Program-made: the position numbers and the translations under genes
The notes under the pieces: generated by a model
What the model was told of the DNA's origin: nothing
The model's input: only the letters and a program-made list of their open reading frames with translations
The model's database searches: none
Origin: Mycolicibacterium tusciae
GTDB lineage: Bacteria; Actinomycetota; Actinomycetes; Mycobacteriales; Mycobacteriaceae
Direction of reading: 5' to 3'
DNA: 64,000 bases
Assembly (NCBI RefSeq): GCF_002086795.1
Contig: NZ_MVIM01000006.1
Span: 186,001 to 250,000 of the forward strand
Shown here: in pieces, positions 18,157 to 26,903 of the stretch
How the letters are laid out: each line of letters begins with the position of its first letter
How positions within the stretch are numbered: position 1 is the first letter of the stretch

Positions 18157-19391
18157 GTCCCGCCCTTGCTGGGTTGAGCCTCCGGTTCGTGCGCGTGCAG
18201 TCGCAGCGCGGTATAGGCGAGGGCGAACAGGGCGGTGGCCACCAAGAGCAGCAGGCCGACGCTGTAGTCGTTGTCGGTCGCGTCGTAGGTTGCACCCATC
18301 ACCAGCGGCGGGAAATAGCCGCCGAGACCGCCTGCCGCGGCGACGATTCCTGTGACTGCACCCACCGACTGGGCGGGCGCCCGGCGTGCCACCCATGCGA
18401 AGACGCCGCCGGTGCCGATCCCGAGGAAGATCGCCAGGGTGATGAACGTCGCCGCGGACCACACGTCCGCAGGCGGCTGGAAAACCGCGACGAACGCCAT
18501 CGCCGCCGTCCCCGCGAAAGACGTCAGCACCACGTACTTCGGTGGGATCCGGTCGGCCAGCGCTCCGCCGACCGGTCGGGCCAGCACGGCGGCCAGCGCG
18601 AAACCTGCCGTACGCGCGCCTGCGTCGACCGCTGTGAACCCGTAGATCGTCTTGATGTAGGTGGGCAGGTAATTGCTGAATGCGACGAAGCCGCCGAACA
18701 CCACCGCATAGAGGAACGACATCTCCCACGTGACGGGTAACTTCGCAGCGGCAACCAGCTTGGGCACCACAGGCCCGGTGTTGGGGGTGAACATCGGCGA
18801 GTTCCGCATGACCAGGACACAGGCTGCCGCGGTCAACGCGAGCGCGACCGCGACGATCACATGGGTGGTGAGCAGACCGAACCACCGTACGAATCGCGGT
18901 GTGAAGAACGCCGAAAGCGCGGTGCCGACCATTCCCATCCCAAAGACGCCGGTGGCGAAGCCGCGTCGCGAAGCCTCGAACCAACTGTTCGCGAACGGGA
19001 TGCCGACGGCGAATATCGTTCCGGCGATCCCCAGGAAGAAGCCACAGACGAGTAACAAAGGGTAGGACCCCGCCGCCCCGGCGGCACCGACCGCGAGCAC
19101 GGGGACGATCGATGCGACGGACACGGCGATGAACATCGTGCGGCCGCCGAACCTGTCGGTGAGCGATCCGATGACGATGCGGCCCAGCGACCCGACGAGG
19201 ATCGGTGTCGCAACGAGCATCGACGCCTCAGTACTGCTCAACGACAGGTCGCCCGCGTAGGTGGTGGAAAGGGGCCCGATCATGTTCCAGGCCCAGAAGT
19301 TGATCGCCGAGACCCACGTAGCCAGGACCAGGTTGACAGTTCTGCCGGTGCCGGTGTCCGGCGTGGCCGCCGTATTCACATCCCCAGACAA
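18153..19391 (-). CDS. narK: Nitrate/nitrite transporter NarK
   Basis: 412 residues, about twelve membrane spans, major facilitator superfamily, nitrate-nitrite porter branch. The second span region carries GSLGRIVIGSLTDRFGGR, with the substrate-binding Arg of NarK, and the nitrate-signature-like stretch GIPFANSWFEASRRG is present. It brings nitrate in or exchanges it for nitrite. It is the first gene of the nar operon and overlaps narG by four bases, an order that couples transport to reduction. The 150 bases upstream (19392-19541) separate it from the MHS transporter gene; I see no clear DosR or NarL box there. Confidence 0.92.
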   Translation of the reverse strand: MSGDVNTAATPDTGTGRTVNLVLATWVSAINFWAWNMIGPLSTTYAGDLSLSSTEASMLVATPILVGSLGRIVIGSLTDRFGGRTMFIAVSVASIVPVLAVGAAGAAGSYPLLLVCGFFLGIAGTIFAVGIPFANSWFEASRRGFATGVFGMGMVGTALSAFFTPRFVRWFGLLTTHVIVAVALALTAAACVLVMRNSPMFTPNTGPVVPKLVAAAKLPVTWEMSFLYAVVFGGFVAFSNYLPTYIKTIYGFTAVDAGARTAGFALAAVLARPVGGALADRIPPKYVVLTSFAGTAAMAFVAVFQPPADVWSAATFITLAIFLGIGTGGVFAWVARRAPAQSVGAVTGIVAAAGGLGGYFPPLVMGATYDATDNDYSVGLLLLVATALFALAYTALRLHAHEPEAQPSKGGT

Positions 19392-19541
19392 CCACCCGGC
19401 CGCGAATGGAGTGTGGCTTTCGCGGAAACGATTGCGGTAAAAGCGGAGTCACGGCCGCCGCACGCAAACCGCCCACAGGCGTTCACCCCAGCGAGTTAGG
19501 TGACCCTGACCATTTTGCTGGTATGTCGGGCCGTGCCGGCA

Positions 19542-20945
19542 TCAGGGAGTGATGACCGTTCCGGGATCTGGTTGGGCCGAATCCAGCGAGGTGTCCTTGG
19601 TCTCGTGCATGACGAGAATCGCAATGAAGCTCAGGCATGCCGCGACGAACAGATACAGGCCCACCCAGCCGACACCGTAGGACGTCGCCAGCCAGGTGGC
19701 GATGAACGGTGCCACCGCGGCACCGAGGATGCTGGCGACGTTGTAGGAGATTCCCGAACCCGTGTAGCGGACGTTCGTCGGGAACAACTCTGGCAGAACC
19801 GCGCTCATCGGCCCGAAAGTGAACCCCATCAACGTCATTCCGATGATCAAGAAGATCAGCATGGTGTTTTCGGAGGTGTTACCCGATCCGAGCATCGGGG
19901 CGAACAGCGCACCGTACGCCATGATGCCGATCGTGACGACCAGCAGCGAGCGCCTGCGGCCGAACCGGTCGGAGACCAGTCCCGAAAGTGGCAGCGTCGC
20001 CGCGAAGAACAGCACCGCGATCAGTTGCAGTTGCAGGAAGTCGACGTAGGCGAACCCGAGTCCCTTACCGTCGGGTGGCCGCTTTCCGGTACCGAAGCTC
20101 AGCGCCCACGTCGTCACGATGTAGAAGATCGTGTACGTCGCCAACATCACAAAGGTGCCGATGATCAGCTGACGCCAGCTGGTCCGAAACACTTCGGTCA
20201 GCGGCGTTTTCACCTTTTCACCGCGCGCGACGGCGCGGGTGAACACCGGCGTCTCGATGAGGCGCAACCGCACATACAGACCGATGGCCACCATCACCGC
20301 GCTCAGCAGGAACGGAACTCGCCAGCCCCAGGTGAGGAACGCCCCGTCGGGATCGGGGTTCAGATTACTGTGTCCGAGCCACAGCAGCAGTCCTACGAAA
20401 AGGCTGTTGGCCAACAGGAATCCGAACGGGGCTCCGAGCTGTGGCCACATCGCCGCCCATCCCCGCCTACCGGGTTCTGCGGTCTCGGTGGCGAGTAGCG
20501 CCGCCCCGCTCCACTCACCGCCGAGGGCCAAACCCTGCGAGAAGCGCATGATTGCCAGCAGCGCCGGAGCGATGACGCCCACCTGGGAGTAGGTCGGTAG
20601 CAACCCGATGACAAAGGTCGCGATCCCCATCACCAGCAGGGAGGCGACGAGGGTGGCCTTGCGGCCCACCCGGTCGCCGAAATGGCCGAACAGGACCGAG
20701 CCCACCGGGCGGGCCACGAAGGCGAGACCGAAGGTGGCCAGCGAAGCCAGCAGCGCCGTCGTCGAATCACCCTTGGGAAAGAACAGATGCGGGAACACCG
20801 AGACCGCGGCGGTGGCATAGATATAGAAGTCGTAGAACTCGATCGTGGTACCCACCATCGAGGCGATCACGATCCGGCGACGCGGAACTCCGCCGACCAG
20901 ATCTGTGTCTGCGCTCCCTGAGTTCATCTCGCGCCTCTCTGCCAT
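19542..20945 (-). CDS. MHS-family major facilitator transporter (metabolite:H+ symporter)
   Basis: 467 residues (start ATG 20945; ATG 20927 is an alternative giving MNSGSADTD). About twelve spans; the hallmark loop GHFGDRVGRKATL between spans 2 and 3, the opening IVIASMVGTTIEFYDFYIY, and the LALGGEWSGAALLATE motif after span 4 identify the metabolite:H+ symporter group that includes ProP, ShiA and KgtP. It takes up a small organic acid or osmolyte with protons; the substrate cannot be told. Not obviously linked to either neighbour, since it ends 150 bases before narK and starts 83 bases past the AhpD-like gene's end. Confidence 0.85.
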   Translation of the reverse strand: MAERREMNSGSADTDLVGGVPRRRIVIASMVGTTIEFYDFYIYATAAVSVFPHLFFPKGDSTTALLASLATFGLAFVARPVGSVLFGHFGDRVGRKATLVASLLVMGIATFVIGLLPTYSQVGVIAPALLAIMRFSQGLALGGEWSGAALLATETAEPGRRGWAAMWPQLGAPFGFLLANSLFVGLLLWLGHSNLNPDPDGAFLTWGWRVPFLLSAVMVAIGLYVRLRLIETPVFTRAVARGEKVKTPLTEVFRTSWRQLIIGTFVMLATYTIFYIVTTWALSFGTGKRPPDGKGLGFAYVDFLQLQLIAVLFFAATLPLSGLVSDRFGRRRSLLVVTIGIMAYGALFAPMLGSGNTSENTMLIFLIIGMTLMGFTFGPMSAVLPELFPTNVRYTGSGISYNVASILGAAVAPFIATWLATSYGVGWVGLYLFVAACLSFIAILVMHETKDTSLDSAQPDPGTVITP

Positions 20946-21028
20946 AGCAAAGGCACATCATGCCAGCGCCGATCATACTTTGCGGGCCGTACGCCTAGAT
21001 AGGTTCGCAAGCCGCTGACCTGCGGCAA

Positions 21029-21619
21029 CTAGCCGGACGCGACGACGCCGTCGGAATCCCACGGCGCCAGAGGCGAATCCGATGTTTCACGGAAAGCATC
21101 GGGCACATCATCGGTGACGCTCCACGTCGCCGCCAGCCGGCCCATTCCGACCATATAGGCGCAGTGCACGCCGAGTTCGACGAGTTCATCTTCGGTGAAG
21201 TGCCTGCGCAGATCGTCGTAGGCCGTCTCGTCGATCGCCAGATGGTTGGTGGCGAACAGGTCTGCGTAGCGCAGCGCGCTGCGCTCGGCGTCAGTGAGGT
21301 CGTCGGCGTCGGCCGGCCGCTCGAGCGAGCACACCAGGTCCTCGGTGAGACCGTCGTCGATCGCACTCTGATAGCGCACCGACATACAGCTGCGGCACTG
21401 GTTGTGGAACGCGATGCGCAGCCGCACCAGTTCGACGAGCCGCGGGGGCAGCGTCCCGGTCGAGGTGAGCGCCGCCTTCAGCGATCCGAGCGCACCCGCC
21501 ACCTCCGGCCGATGCCCGAGGATCGACGCGACTCCGATGTTGATGCGGTCGCCCTGACCGAGGTCGTCCACCGGGATCGCAGCGAATGCCGCGGAAGGGG
21601 CAATTCGGGACTTTGACAC
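21029..21619 (-). CDS. Carboxymuconolactone decarboxylase / AhpD-like protein
   Basis: 196 residues. The CMD-domain core LPPRLVELVRLRIAFHNQCRSCMSVRYQSA carries the redox pair Cys75 and Cys78, with the family pattern E-x-CxxC; the His that usually follows three residues after the second Cys is Arg82 here. Members act as alkylhydroperoxidase partners (AhpD) or as gamma-carboxymuconolactone decarboxylases; the CxxC favours the peroxidase/thiol-redox type, the Arg leaves activity uncertain. It is divergent from the amidohydrolase gene at 21732 across 112 bases that hold a degenerate TACTGTAA-type site (21689-21707), so it might share that control. Confidence 0.8.
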   Translation of the reverse strand: MSKSRIAPSAAFAAIPVDDLGQGDRINIGVASILGHRPEVAGALGSLKAALTSTGTLPPRLVELVRLRIAFHNQCRSCMSVRYQSAIDDGLTEDLVCSLERPADADDLTDAERSALRYADLFATNHLAIDETAYDDLRRHFTEDELVELGVHCAYMVGMGRLAATWSVTDDVPDAFRETSDSPLAPWDSDGVVASG

Positions 21620-21688
21620 TCTGAATCACCTCACATCTGCCGTAGGTTAGCGCTGGGAAACACCGTAACGCGTCGACCGGGACAGCTA

Positions 21689-21707
21689 AACTGTTGGTCA
21701 TACGGTA
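21689..21707. promoter_or_regulatory. TACTGTAA-N3-TTACAGTA box, site 1 (degenerate)
   Basis: AACTGTTG-GTC-ATACGGTA matches 11 of 16 consensus positions with correct centring, 24 bases before the amidohydrolase start at 21732. The bases just downstream (TACGGTAAGCAACTACAG from 21701) also resemble site 2. Weakest member of the set. Confidence 0.35.
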
Positions 21708-21731
21708 AGCAACTACAGAGGGGCCGCCGCC

Positions 21732-23027
21732 GTGAACAAGGACGACATGATCCTGATCAGCGTCGACGATCACATCGTCGAACCACCGGACATGTTCAAA
21801 AATCACCTGGCCAAGAAATACCTCGACGAGGCGCCACGGCTGGTGCACAACCCCGACGGGTCAGACACCTGGCAGTTCCGCGATGTGGTCATCCCCAACG
21901 TCGCGCTCAACGCGGTGGCGGGCCGGCCCAAGGAGGAGTACGGGCTCGAGCCGCAGGGTCTCGACGAGATAAGGCCCGGCTGCTGGCAGGTCGACGAGCG
22001 GGTCAAGGACATGAACGCCGGCGGCATCCTCGGTTCCATCTGCTTCCCCACCTTCTGTGGTTTCGCCGGCCGATTGTTCGCCACCGAGGATCCCGAGTTC
22101 AGCCTGGCGCTGGTACAGGCATACAACGACTGGCACGTCGACGAGTGGTGCGGCGCCTATCCGGCCCGGTTCATCCCGATGACGCTGCCGGTCATCTGGG
22201 ACGCCGAAGCCTGTGCCACAGAAATCCGCCGCAACGCCGAGCGCGGCGTCCACGCACTCACCTTCAGTGAAAACCCCGCCGCGATGGGCTATCCGTCGTT
22301 CCACGACGACTACTGGACGCCGATGTGGGAGGCCCTTGTCGACACCGACACCGTGATGAACGTGCACATCGGCTCATCGGGGAAGCTCGCCATCACCGCG
22401 GCCGATGCCCCGATGGACGTGATGATCACACTTCAGCCCATGAACATCGTGCAGGCCGCTGCGGACCTTCTGTGGTCCAAGCCGATCAAGAAATATCCCG
22501 GTCTCAAGATCGCTCTGAGCGAGGGCGGCACCGGGTGGATCCCCTACTTCCTGGACCGCGCCGATCGTACCTATGAGATGCACTCCACCTGGACGGGCCA
22601 GGACTTCGGCAAGCAGAAGCCTTCCGAGGTGTTCCGCGACCACTTCTTGACCTGCTTCATCTCCGATCCGGTCGGCGTGGCATTGCGCAACCAGATCGGT
22701 ATCGACAACATCTGCTGGGAAGCCGACTACCCGCACAGCGACTCGATGTGGCCCGGTGCTCCGGAGCAACTCGACGAGGTCCTCAAGGAGCATCACGCCA
22801 CCGACGTCGAGATCAACAAGATGACCTACGAGAATGCCATGCGCTGGTACAACTTCGACCCGTTCAGTCACATCTCCAAGGAGCAGGCGACGGTCGGCGC
22901 CCTGCGCAAGGCGGCGGAAGGCCACGATGTCTCCATCCAGGCACTGTCGCACCACAAGAAGGACTCGAGCCTGGGCGCGACGACGTTGCAGGACCAGCTG
23001 GACCGGGCGACCGCGCAGCAGAAGTGA
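21732..23027 (+). CDS. Amidohydrolase family protein (PF04909 type, TIM barrel)
   Basis: 431 residues from a GTG at 21732 (an ATG at 21747 is possible). It opens with ISVDDHIVEPPDMF, the metal-binding strand of the aminocarboxymuconate-semialdehyde decarboxylase-like amidohydrolases, and has LSEGGTGWIPYFLDRADRTY and ICWEADYPHSDSMWPG near the C-terminus, with the Asp in a position typical of the last metal ligand or base. Members of this branch decarboxylate or hydrolyse C-C bonds in ring degradation. Long relatives of this kind are common in mycobacterial lipid and steroid-type gene clusters. It stands opposite the P450 gene, ending 9 bases before that gene's stop. Confidence 0.82.
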   Translation: MNKDDMILISVDDHIVEPPDMFKNHLAKKYLDEAPRLVHNPDGSDTWQFRDVVIPNVALNAVAGRPKEEYGLEPQGLDEIRPGCWQVDERVKDMNAGGILGSICFPTFCGFAGRLFATEDPEFSLALVQAYNDWHVDEWCGAYPARFIPMTLPVIWDAEACATEIRRNAERGVHALTFSENPAAMGYPSFHDDYWTPMWEALVDTDTVMNVHIGSSGKLAITAADAPMDVMITLQPMNIVQAAADLLWSKPIKKYPGLKIALSEGGTGWIPYFLDRADRTYEMHSTWTGQDFGKQKPSEVFRDHFLTCFISDPVGVALRNQIGIDNICWEADYPHSDSMWPGAPEQLDEVLKEHHATDVEINKMTYENAMRWYNFDPFSHISKEQATVGALRKAAEGHDVSIQALSHHKKDSSLGATTLQDQLDRATAQQK

Positions 23028-23036
23028 GCGCTCAGA

Positions 23037-24272
23037 TCATTTGAGCGAGTAGCGGATCGGCAGGTGTTTGGGACCGCCGACGAAGACCGTCGCGGTGTAC
23101 GCCGGATCGCCGGTCAGTTCGATCGAGTCCAGCCGGGGTACCAGCTCGGAGAAGAAGCTGTTGACCTCCATTCGGGCCAGCGCCGCGCCCAGACAGAAGT
23201 GCACGCCGTAGCCGAATGCGTTGTGCTTGTTCGGCTCACGTCCCACGTCGAATGTGAACGGTTCGTCGAACACGTCTTCGTCGCGATTCGACGAGACATA
23301 TGACAGCAGTACCGACTCCCCCGCCGCGATCGGAACGCCCCGCACCTCGGTGTCTTGCTGCGCGGTGCGCATGAACTCCTTGACGGGCGTAACCCAGCGG
23401 ATCATTTCCTCGGTGGCCAACGGCATGAGATCCATGTTGGCGCGTAGGCGCTGCAACTGATCTGGATGGTCGATCAGCGCGTGAAGTCCGCCTGAGATCA
23501 CTGCGCTGGTGGTGTCGTGTCCCGCGGTCGCGATGATCAGGTAGTAGGACACGGTGTCGATGTCGGACAGCGGTTCACCGTCGATCGTGGCGTTCGCGAT
23601 CGCCGAGGCCAGATCCTCGGTTGGCGTCGCGCGCCGCGCCGCGGTCAATTCGTTGAAGTAGGCAAACATCTCGAGCAGCACGCCCATGGATTCCTCGATG
23701 GACGAACTACGCTGCATCTCCTCGTCGTCGGTTCCGAACAGCTCCTGTGTGTACTTCAGCATCTGCGGAAAGTCGGATTCGGGAATGCCGAGCATCGACA
23801 TGATCACGTAGAGCGGATAGTTCACCGCGACCTCTTGGACGAAATCGCATTCCGGTCCCGCCGCAACCATCTGGTCGACGTAGCGTTTGGCCAGCTCGTC
23901 GATGCGCACCTTCAGCCCACGCATGGCTTTCGGCCGGAACCAGTCGGCTCCGATGGCTCGAATGGCGCGGTGCTCCGGATCATCTTGGTGAATCAGGGTT
24001 TTGACACCGATTGCAGCCTGCTGATCATCGCCGGCGGCGGTCGTCAGCACCGGACGCGGCGAGTTGGTGAACAACATGTTCGCCCGCTCGATCGCCATGA
24101 TGTCGGCGTGCTTGGTGATCGCCCAGAACGGCCGGTAGTCCGGTACGTCCACCCACGACACAGGAGCGTTCGCGCGCAGGTGCGTCAGTGCGGCGTGCAG
24201 CTTGGTCTCATCGGTGTACGCCTGCGGGGTCGCGAACACCTTCGCGGCTTCATCCATGATCCGGGTGGCCAT
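23037..24272 (-). CDS. Cytochrome P450 (first)
   Basis: 411 residues. The haem loop FGYGVHFCLGAALARME has the axial Cys360; the I helix is ATAGHDTTSAV with the acid-Thr pair for oxygen activation, and an ExxR equivalent is at EEMIRW. The protein is soluble, as expected for a bacterial P450, and needs a ferredoxin and reductase, neither of which is next to it. It probably hydroxylates the hydrophobic substrate of the region. It ends 9 bases from the convergent amidohydrolase gene and starts 10 bases after the LLM gene on the same strand, so both are probably transcribed from the promoter near 25333. Confidence 0.9.
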   Translation of the reverse strand: MATRIMDEAAKVFATPQAYTDETKLHAALTHLRANAPVSWVDVPDYRPFWAITKHADIMAIERANMLFTNSPRPVLTTAAGDDQQAAIGVKTLIHQDDPEHRAIRAIGADWFRPKAMRGLKVRIDELAKRYVDQMVAAGPECDFVQEVAVNYPLYVIMSMLGIPESDFPQMLKYTQELFGTDDEEMQRSSSIEESMGVLLEMFAYFNELTAARRATPTEDLASAIANATIDGEPLSDIDTVSYYLIIATAGHDTTSAVISGGLHALIDHPDQLQRLRANMDLMPLATEEMIRWVTPVKEFMRTAQQDTEVRGVPIAAGESVLLSYVSSNRDEDVFDEPFTFDVGREPNKHNAFGYGVHFCLGAALARMEVNSFFSELVPRLDSIELTGDPAYTATVFVGGPKHLPIRYSLK

Positions 24273-24282
24273 AGCCGGTTCC

Positions 24283-25320
24283 TCACTGTGCAGTCGGCGC
24301 GCGCAGCTCTGTCAATACCGCCGAGATTGTTGATTCCGAAGTCGTACGGGGAAAGCCCACCATGACGCGGTCGATCAGGCCGTCGCAGCGGTCGCGAATC
24401 TTAGCCGCCAGCTTGTCGATTGGCGCCACGACCGCGAACGTATCGAGAATCTCGTCGTCGATCAGGGCACCCATACCGTCCCAGTCGCCCTCCAGCGAAA
24501 GGCCGTGCAACTCGTCGTGCAACGCTCCCCAGCCGTGCAGATCGAGCACCTTCTTGTACGCGGGTGTCGAACCGTAGAAGGCTATCTGCTTGCGGGTGCC
24601 CGCGGCGGCGTCGTCCAACTCGGACTCGTCGGAACCGGTGACGACGAACAGCGGAGCCGACACCTGGAAGTCGTCACGCGCCCGGCCAGACTTGGCCATC
24701 CCCCGCATCAGCGCGGGAGTGGTCACCTCTTCGAAGTACCGCTTGGTCGTAAAGGCGTGCGCGAGAATCCCGTCGGCGACTTCGCCCGTCATCTCCGTCA
24801 TCGCCTCACCCACTGCGGCGATGAACACCTTCGGGACGCCGTACTGGTGCGGCTCCGGCACGAACATCGGCGTCATGATCTTGTGTGTGTAGAAGTCGCC
24901 CTCGAACCGCAACTTCGAGCCGTCGTGCCAGCACGCCCAGATCTCGCGCAACGCCAGCACGAACTCCCGCATCCGCGGCACCGGCCGACTCCACGGCATG
25001 GAAAAGCGCTTCTCGATGTGCGGCTGGATCTGCGAGCCGAGACCGAGGTTGAGCCGGCCCCTGGAGTACTCCTGCAGATCCCAGCCGACGTTGGCGACGG
25101 TCATCGGGTTCCGCGCGAACGCGACAGCGATGCTGGTGCCCAGTTCGATCGTCTCGGTGTGCTCGGCGGCGAGCGTCAGCGGCAGGAACGGGTCATGGTT
25201 GACCTCGGCGGTCCAGCAGCCGTCATAGCCCCGCCGTTCCAGGGTCACCGCCGCGTCGACCACGGCATGGAGCTGGCTGAACACGCCGCCGTCGACCTTG
25301 AGGCCGGCGCCGCTACCCAT
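24283..25320 (-). CDS. F420-dependent LLM-class oxidoreductase (first)
   Basis: 345 residues from ATG 25320; a TTG at 25344 lies inside the TACTGTAA-type box and is rejected as start. The luciferase-like monooxygenase TIM barrel shows RRGYDGCWTAEVNHDPFLPL, IELGTSIAVAFARNPMTVA and GRLNLGLGSQIQPH, the segments that form the F420/substrate pocket in this family. Mycobacterial members with this pattern use F420 rather than FMN; reduction or oxidation of an acyl or alcohol intermediate is likely but not defined. It lies upstream of the P450 gene with a 10-base gap and is divergent from the carboxyltransferase gene. Confidence 0.85.
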   Translation of the reverse strand: MGSGAGLKVDGGVFSQLHAVVDAAVTLERRGYDGCWTAEVNHDPFLPLTLAAEHTETIELGTSIAVAFARNPMTVANVGWDLQEYSRGRLNLGLGSQIQPHIEKRFSMPWSRPVPRMREFVLALREIWACWHDGSKLRFEGDFYTHKIMTPMFVPEPHQYGVPKVFIAAVGEAMTEMTGEVADGILAHAFTTKRYFEEVTTPALMRGMAKSGRARDDFQVSAPLFVVTGSDESELDDAAAGTRKQIAFYGSTPAYKKVLDLHGWGALHDELHGLSLEGDWDGMGALIDDEILDTFAVVAPIDKLAAKIRDRCDGLIDRVMVGFPRTTSESTISAVLTELRAPTAQ

Positions 25321-25332
25321 GCCCGCAGACGC

Positions 25333-25351
25333 TACAGTAAGCAATTCAGTA
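25333..25351. promoter_or_regulatory. TACTGTAA-N3-TTACAGTA box, site 2
   Basis: TACAGTAA-GCA-ATTCAGTA matches 13 of 16 positions of the consensus. It lies in the divergent promoter gap, 12 bases from the LLM start (25320, minus) and 55 bases from the carboxyltransferase start (25407, plus). Confidence 0.55.
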
Positions 25352-25406
25352 TGGTCAACGTGAACATGCCGGTGCGACGATCGCCTTTCAACGACAGGAA
25401 GAGCGC

Positions 25407-26903
25407 ATGACGAACGAGCAGGGTTGGAAGGAGACGCTCGAAGACCTCGATCTTCGGCGTGAGCGCTCGCGCGCGATGGGTGGCCCGGAGCGGTTGGCCA
25501 AACATCACGGCAAGGGCAAGCTCGACGCCCGTGCGCGACTGGACCATCTTCTCGACAAAGGCAGCTTCCGGGAGTTCGGCACGCTGGTGGGCGGTGAGAT
25601 CGCGGCCGACGGGATTGTGGCCGGTTCGGGCCTCATCAATGGCTCGCCGGTGATGGTCGGCGCGGAGGACTTCACCACGTTGGCGGGCAGCATCGGCCCC
25701 GGCGGTAATGCGAAGCGCTATCGACTTGCGGAGTTGGCGCTGCGGGATCGGATCCCGTTGGTGATGCTTCTGGAGGGCGCGGGCTTCCGGCCCAGCGGCG
25801 AGCACTATGGCCGCACCCCAACCGATCTGCTCGCGCAGGCGCAATGTTCCGGCAAGGTGCCGATGGTCGGAGGGCTGCTGGGCCCGTCGGCGGGCCATGG
25901 TGCGCTGGTGGCGCCGGTGTGCGACTGGACCATCATGAGCAACCAGGGCGCGATCTTCACCGCGGGCCCGCCGGTCGTGAAAGAGTCGACGGGCGAGGAC
26001 ATTTCGAAAGAAGATCTGGGAGGGCCGTCGGTGGCGCTCGCCAGCGGGGTGATCCACAACCTTGCCGAGGACGATGAGGCGGTCCTCGACGATATTCGTC
26101 GTTATCTGTCGTACTTCCCGTCGAGCGCGTGGTCGTATCCGGCGTCTCTGCCCGAGGATGAGGCGAGCGAACCGCGCTCGACGCCGGAACTGCTCGACAT
26201 CGTCCCGCGCGGCAACCGGCGCGTCTACGACATGCGTGCCGTCCTCGACGTGGTGTTCGACGACCGCGGCTGGTTCGAGGTGCAGCCGAAATTCGGGCAG
26301 GCGATGATATGTGCGTTGGCCCATCTCGGCGGTCATCCCGTCGCCGTCGTGGCCAATCAGCCCAAGGTGATCGCCGGATCGATCGACGCCGACGCCGCCG
26401 ACAAGGCAGCGCATTTCATCAATGTCGCCGACTCTTTCCACCTGCCCATCGTGTTCCTCGCGGACAATCCGGGAATGTTGCCGGGCAGCCGATCGGAGAA
26501 GAGCGGCGTGCTGCGCAGCGGTGCCCGGATGTTCGCCGCCCAGACCGCGGCCACCACGCTGAAGCTACATGTAACCCTGCGCAAGGCATACGGATTCGGG
26601 TCGATGGTGATGTCGCTGCTGGGCTTCGACCACCAGAGCGCCACGTTCGCCTATCCGGGTGCGACGATGGGCGCAATGAGCGCGGCCGCCCTCAGCAAGG
26701 CCTCCCACGCCGCCGAGGATATGGAAGCCAAGCTGCGCAAGGCGGAGGTCGAGGCGTCGTTCCGCTCGGCCGGCCACCTCGGGTTCGACGACCTCATCAG
26801 CCCGGAGGAGACGCGCAATGCGTTGCTGTCGGCGCTGCGGCGCGGGCTCTACAGCAGGCAGGCGGCGGCAGAACCGGTGAGCCGCACCGTCATCACGCCC
26901 TAA
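25407..26903 (+). CDS. Acyl-CoA carboxylase beta (carboxyltransferase) subunit
   Basis: 498 residues with both halves of the carboxyltransferase fold: the N-terminal crotonase-like half with LAGSIGPGGNAKRYRLAELA, the GAGFRPSGEHYGRTPTD segment and GPSAGHGALVAPVCD, and the C-terminal half with FINVADSFHLPIVFLADNPG and the KAYGFGSMVMSLLG oxyanion stretch. Such subunits move a carboxyl group from biotin to an acyl-CoA such as propionyl-, methylcrotonyl- or geranyl-CoA. No biotin-carboxylase alpha subunit is nearby, so it must use one encoded elsewhere or act as a decarboxylase. Its stop overlaps the convergent LLM gene by four bases (26900-26903). Confidence 0.87.
   Translation: MTNEQGWKETLEDLDLRRERSRAMGGPERLAKHHGKGKLDARARLDHLLDKGSFREFGTLVGGEIAADGIVAGSGLINGSPVMVGAEDFTTLAGSIGPGGNAKRYRLAELALRDRIPLVMLLEGAGFRPSGEHYGRTPTDLLAQAQCSGKVPMVGGLLGPSAGHGALVAPVCDWTIMSNQGAIFTAGPPVVKESTGEDISKEDLGGPSVALASGVIHNLAEDDEAVLDDIRRYLSYFPSSAWSYPASLPEDEASEPRSTPELLDIVPRGNRRVYDMRAVLDVVFDDRGWFEVQPKFGQAMICALAHLGGHPVAVVANQPKVIAGSIDADAADKAAHFINVADSFHLPIVFLADNPGMLPGSRSEKSGVLRSGARMFAAQTAATTLKLHVTLRKAYGFGSMVMSLLGFDHQSATFAYPGATMGAMSAAALSKASHAAEDMEAKLRKAEVEASFRSAGHLGFDDLISPEETRNALLSALRRGLYSRQAAAEPVSRTVITP

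Noticed and set aside
14470..18984. A single 1504-codon frame covering narG and part of narK as a fusion protein
   Set aside because: The upstream part is the wrong frame of narK; the real narG start is the ATG at 18156 with an ATGA overlap and the expected length.
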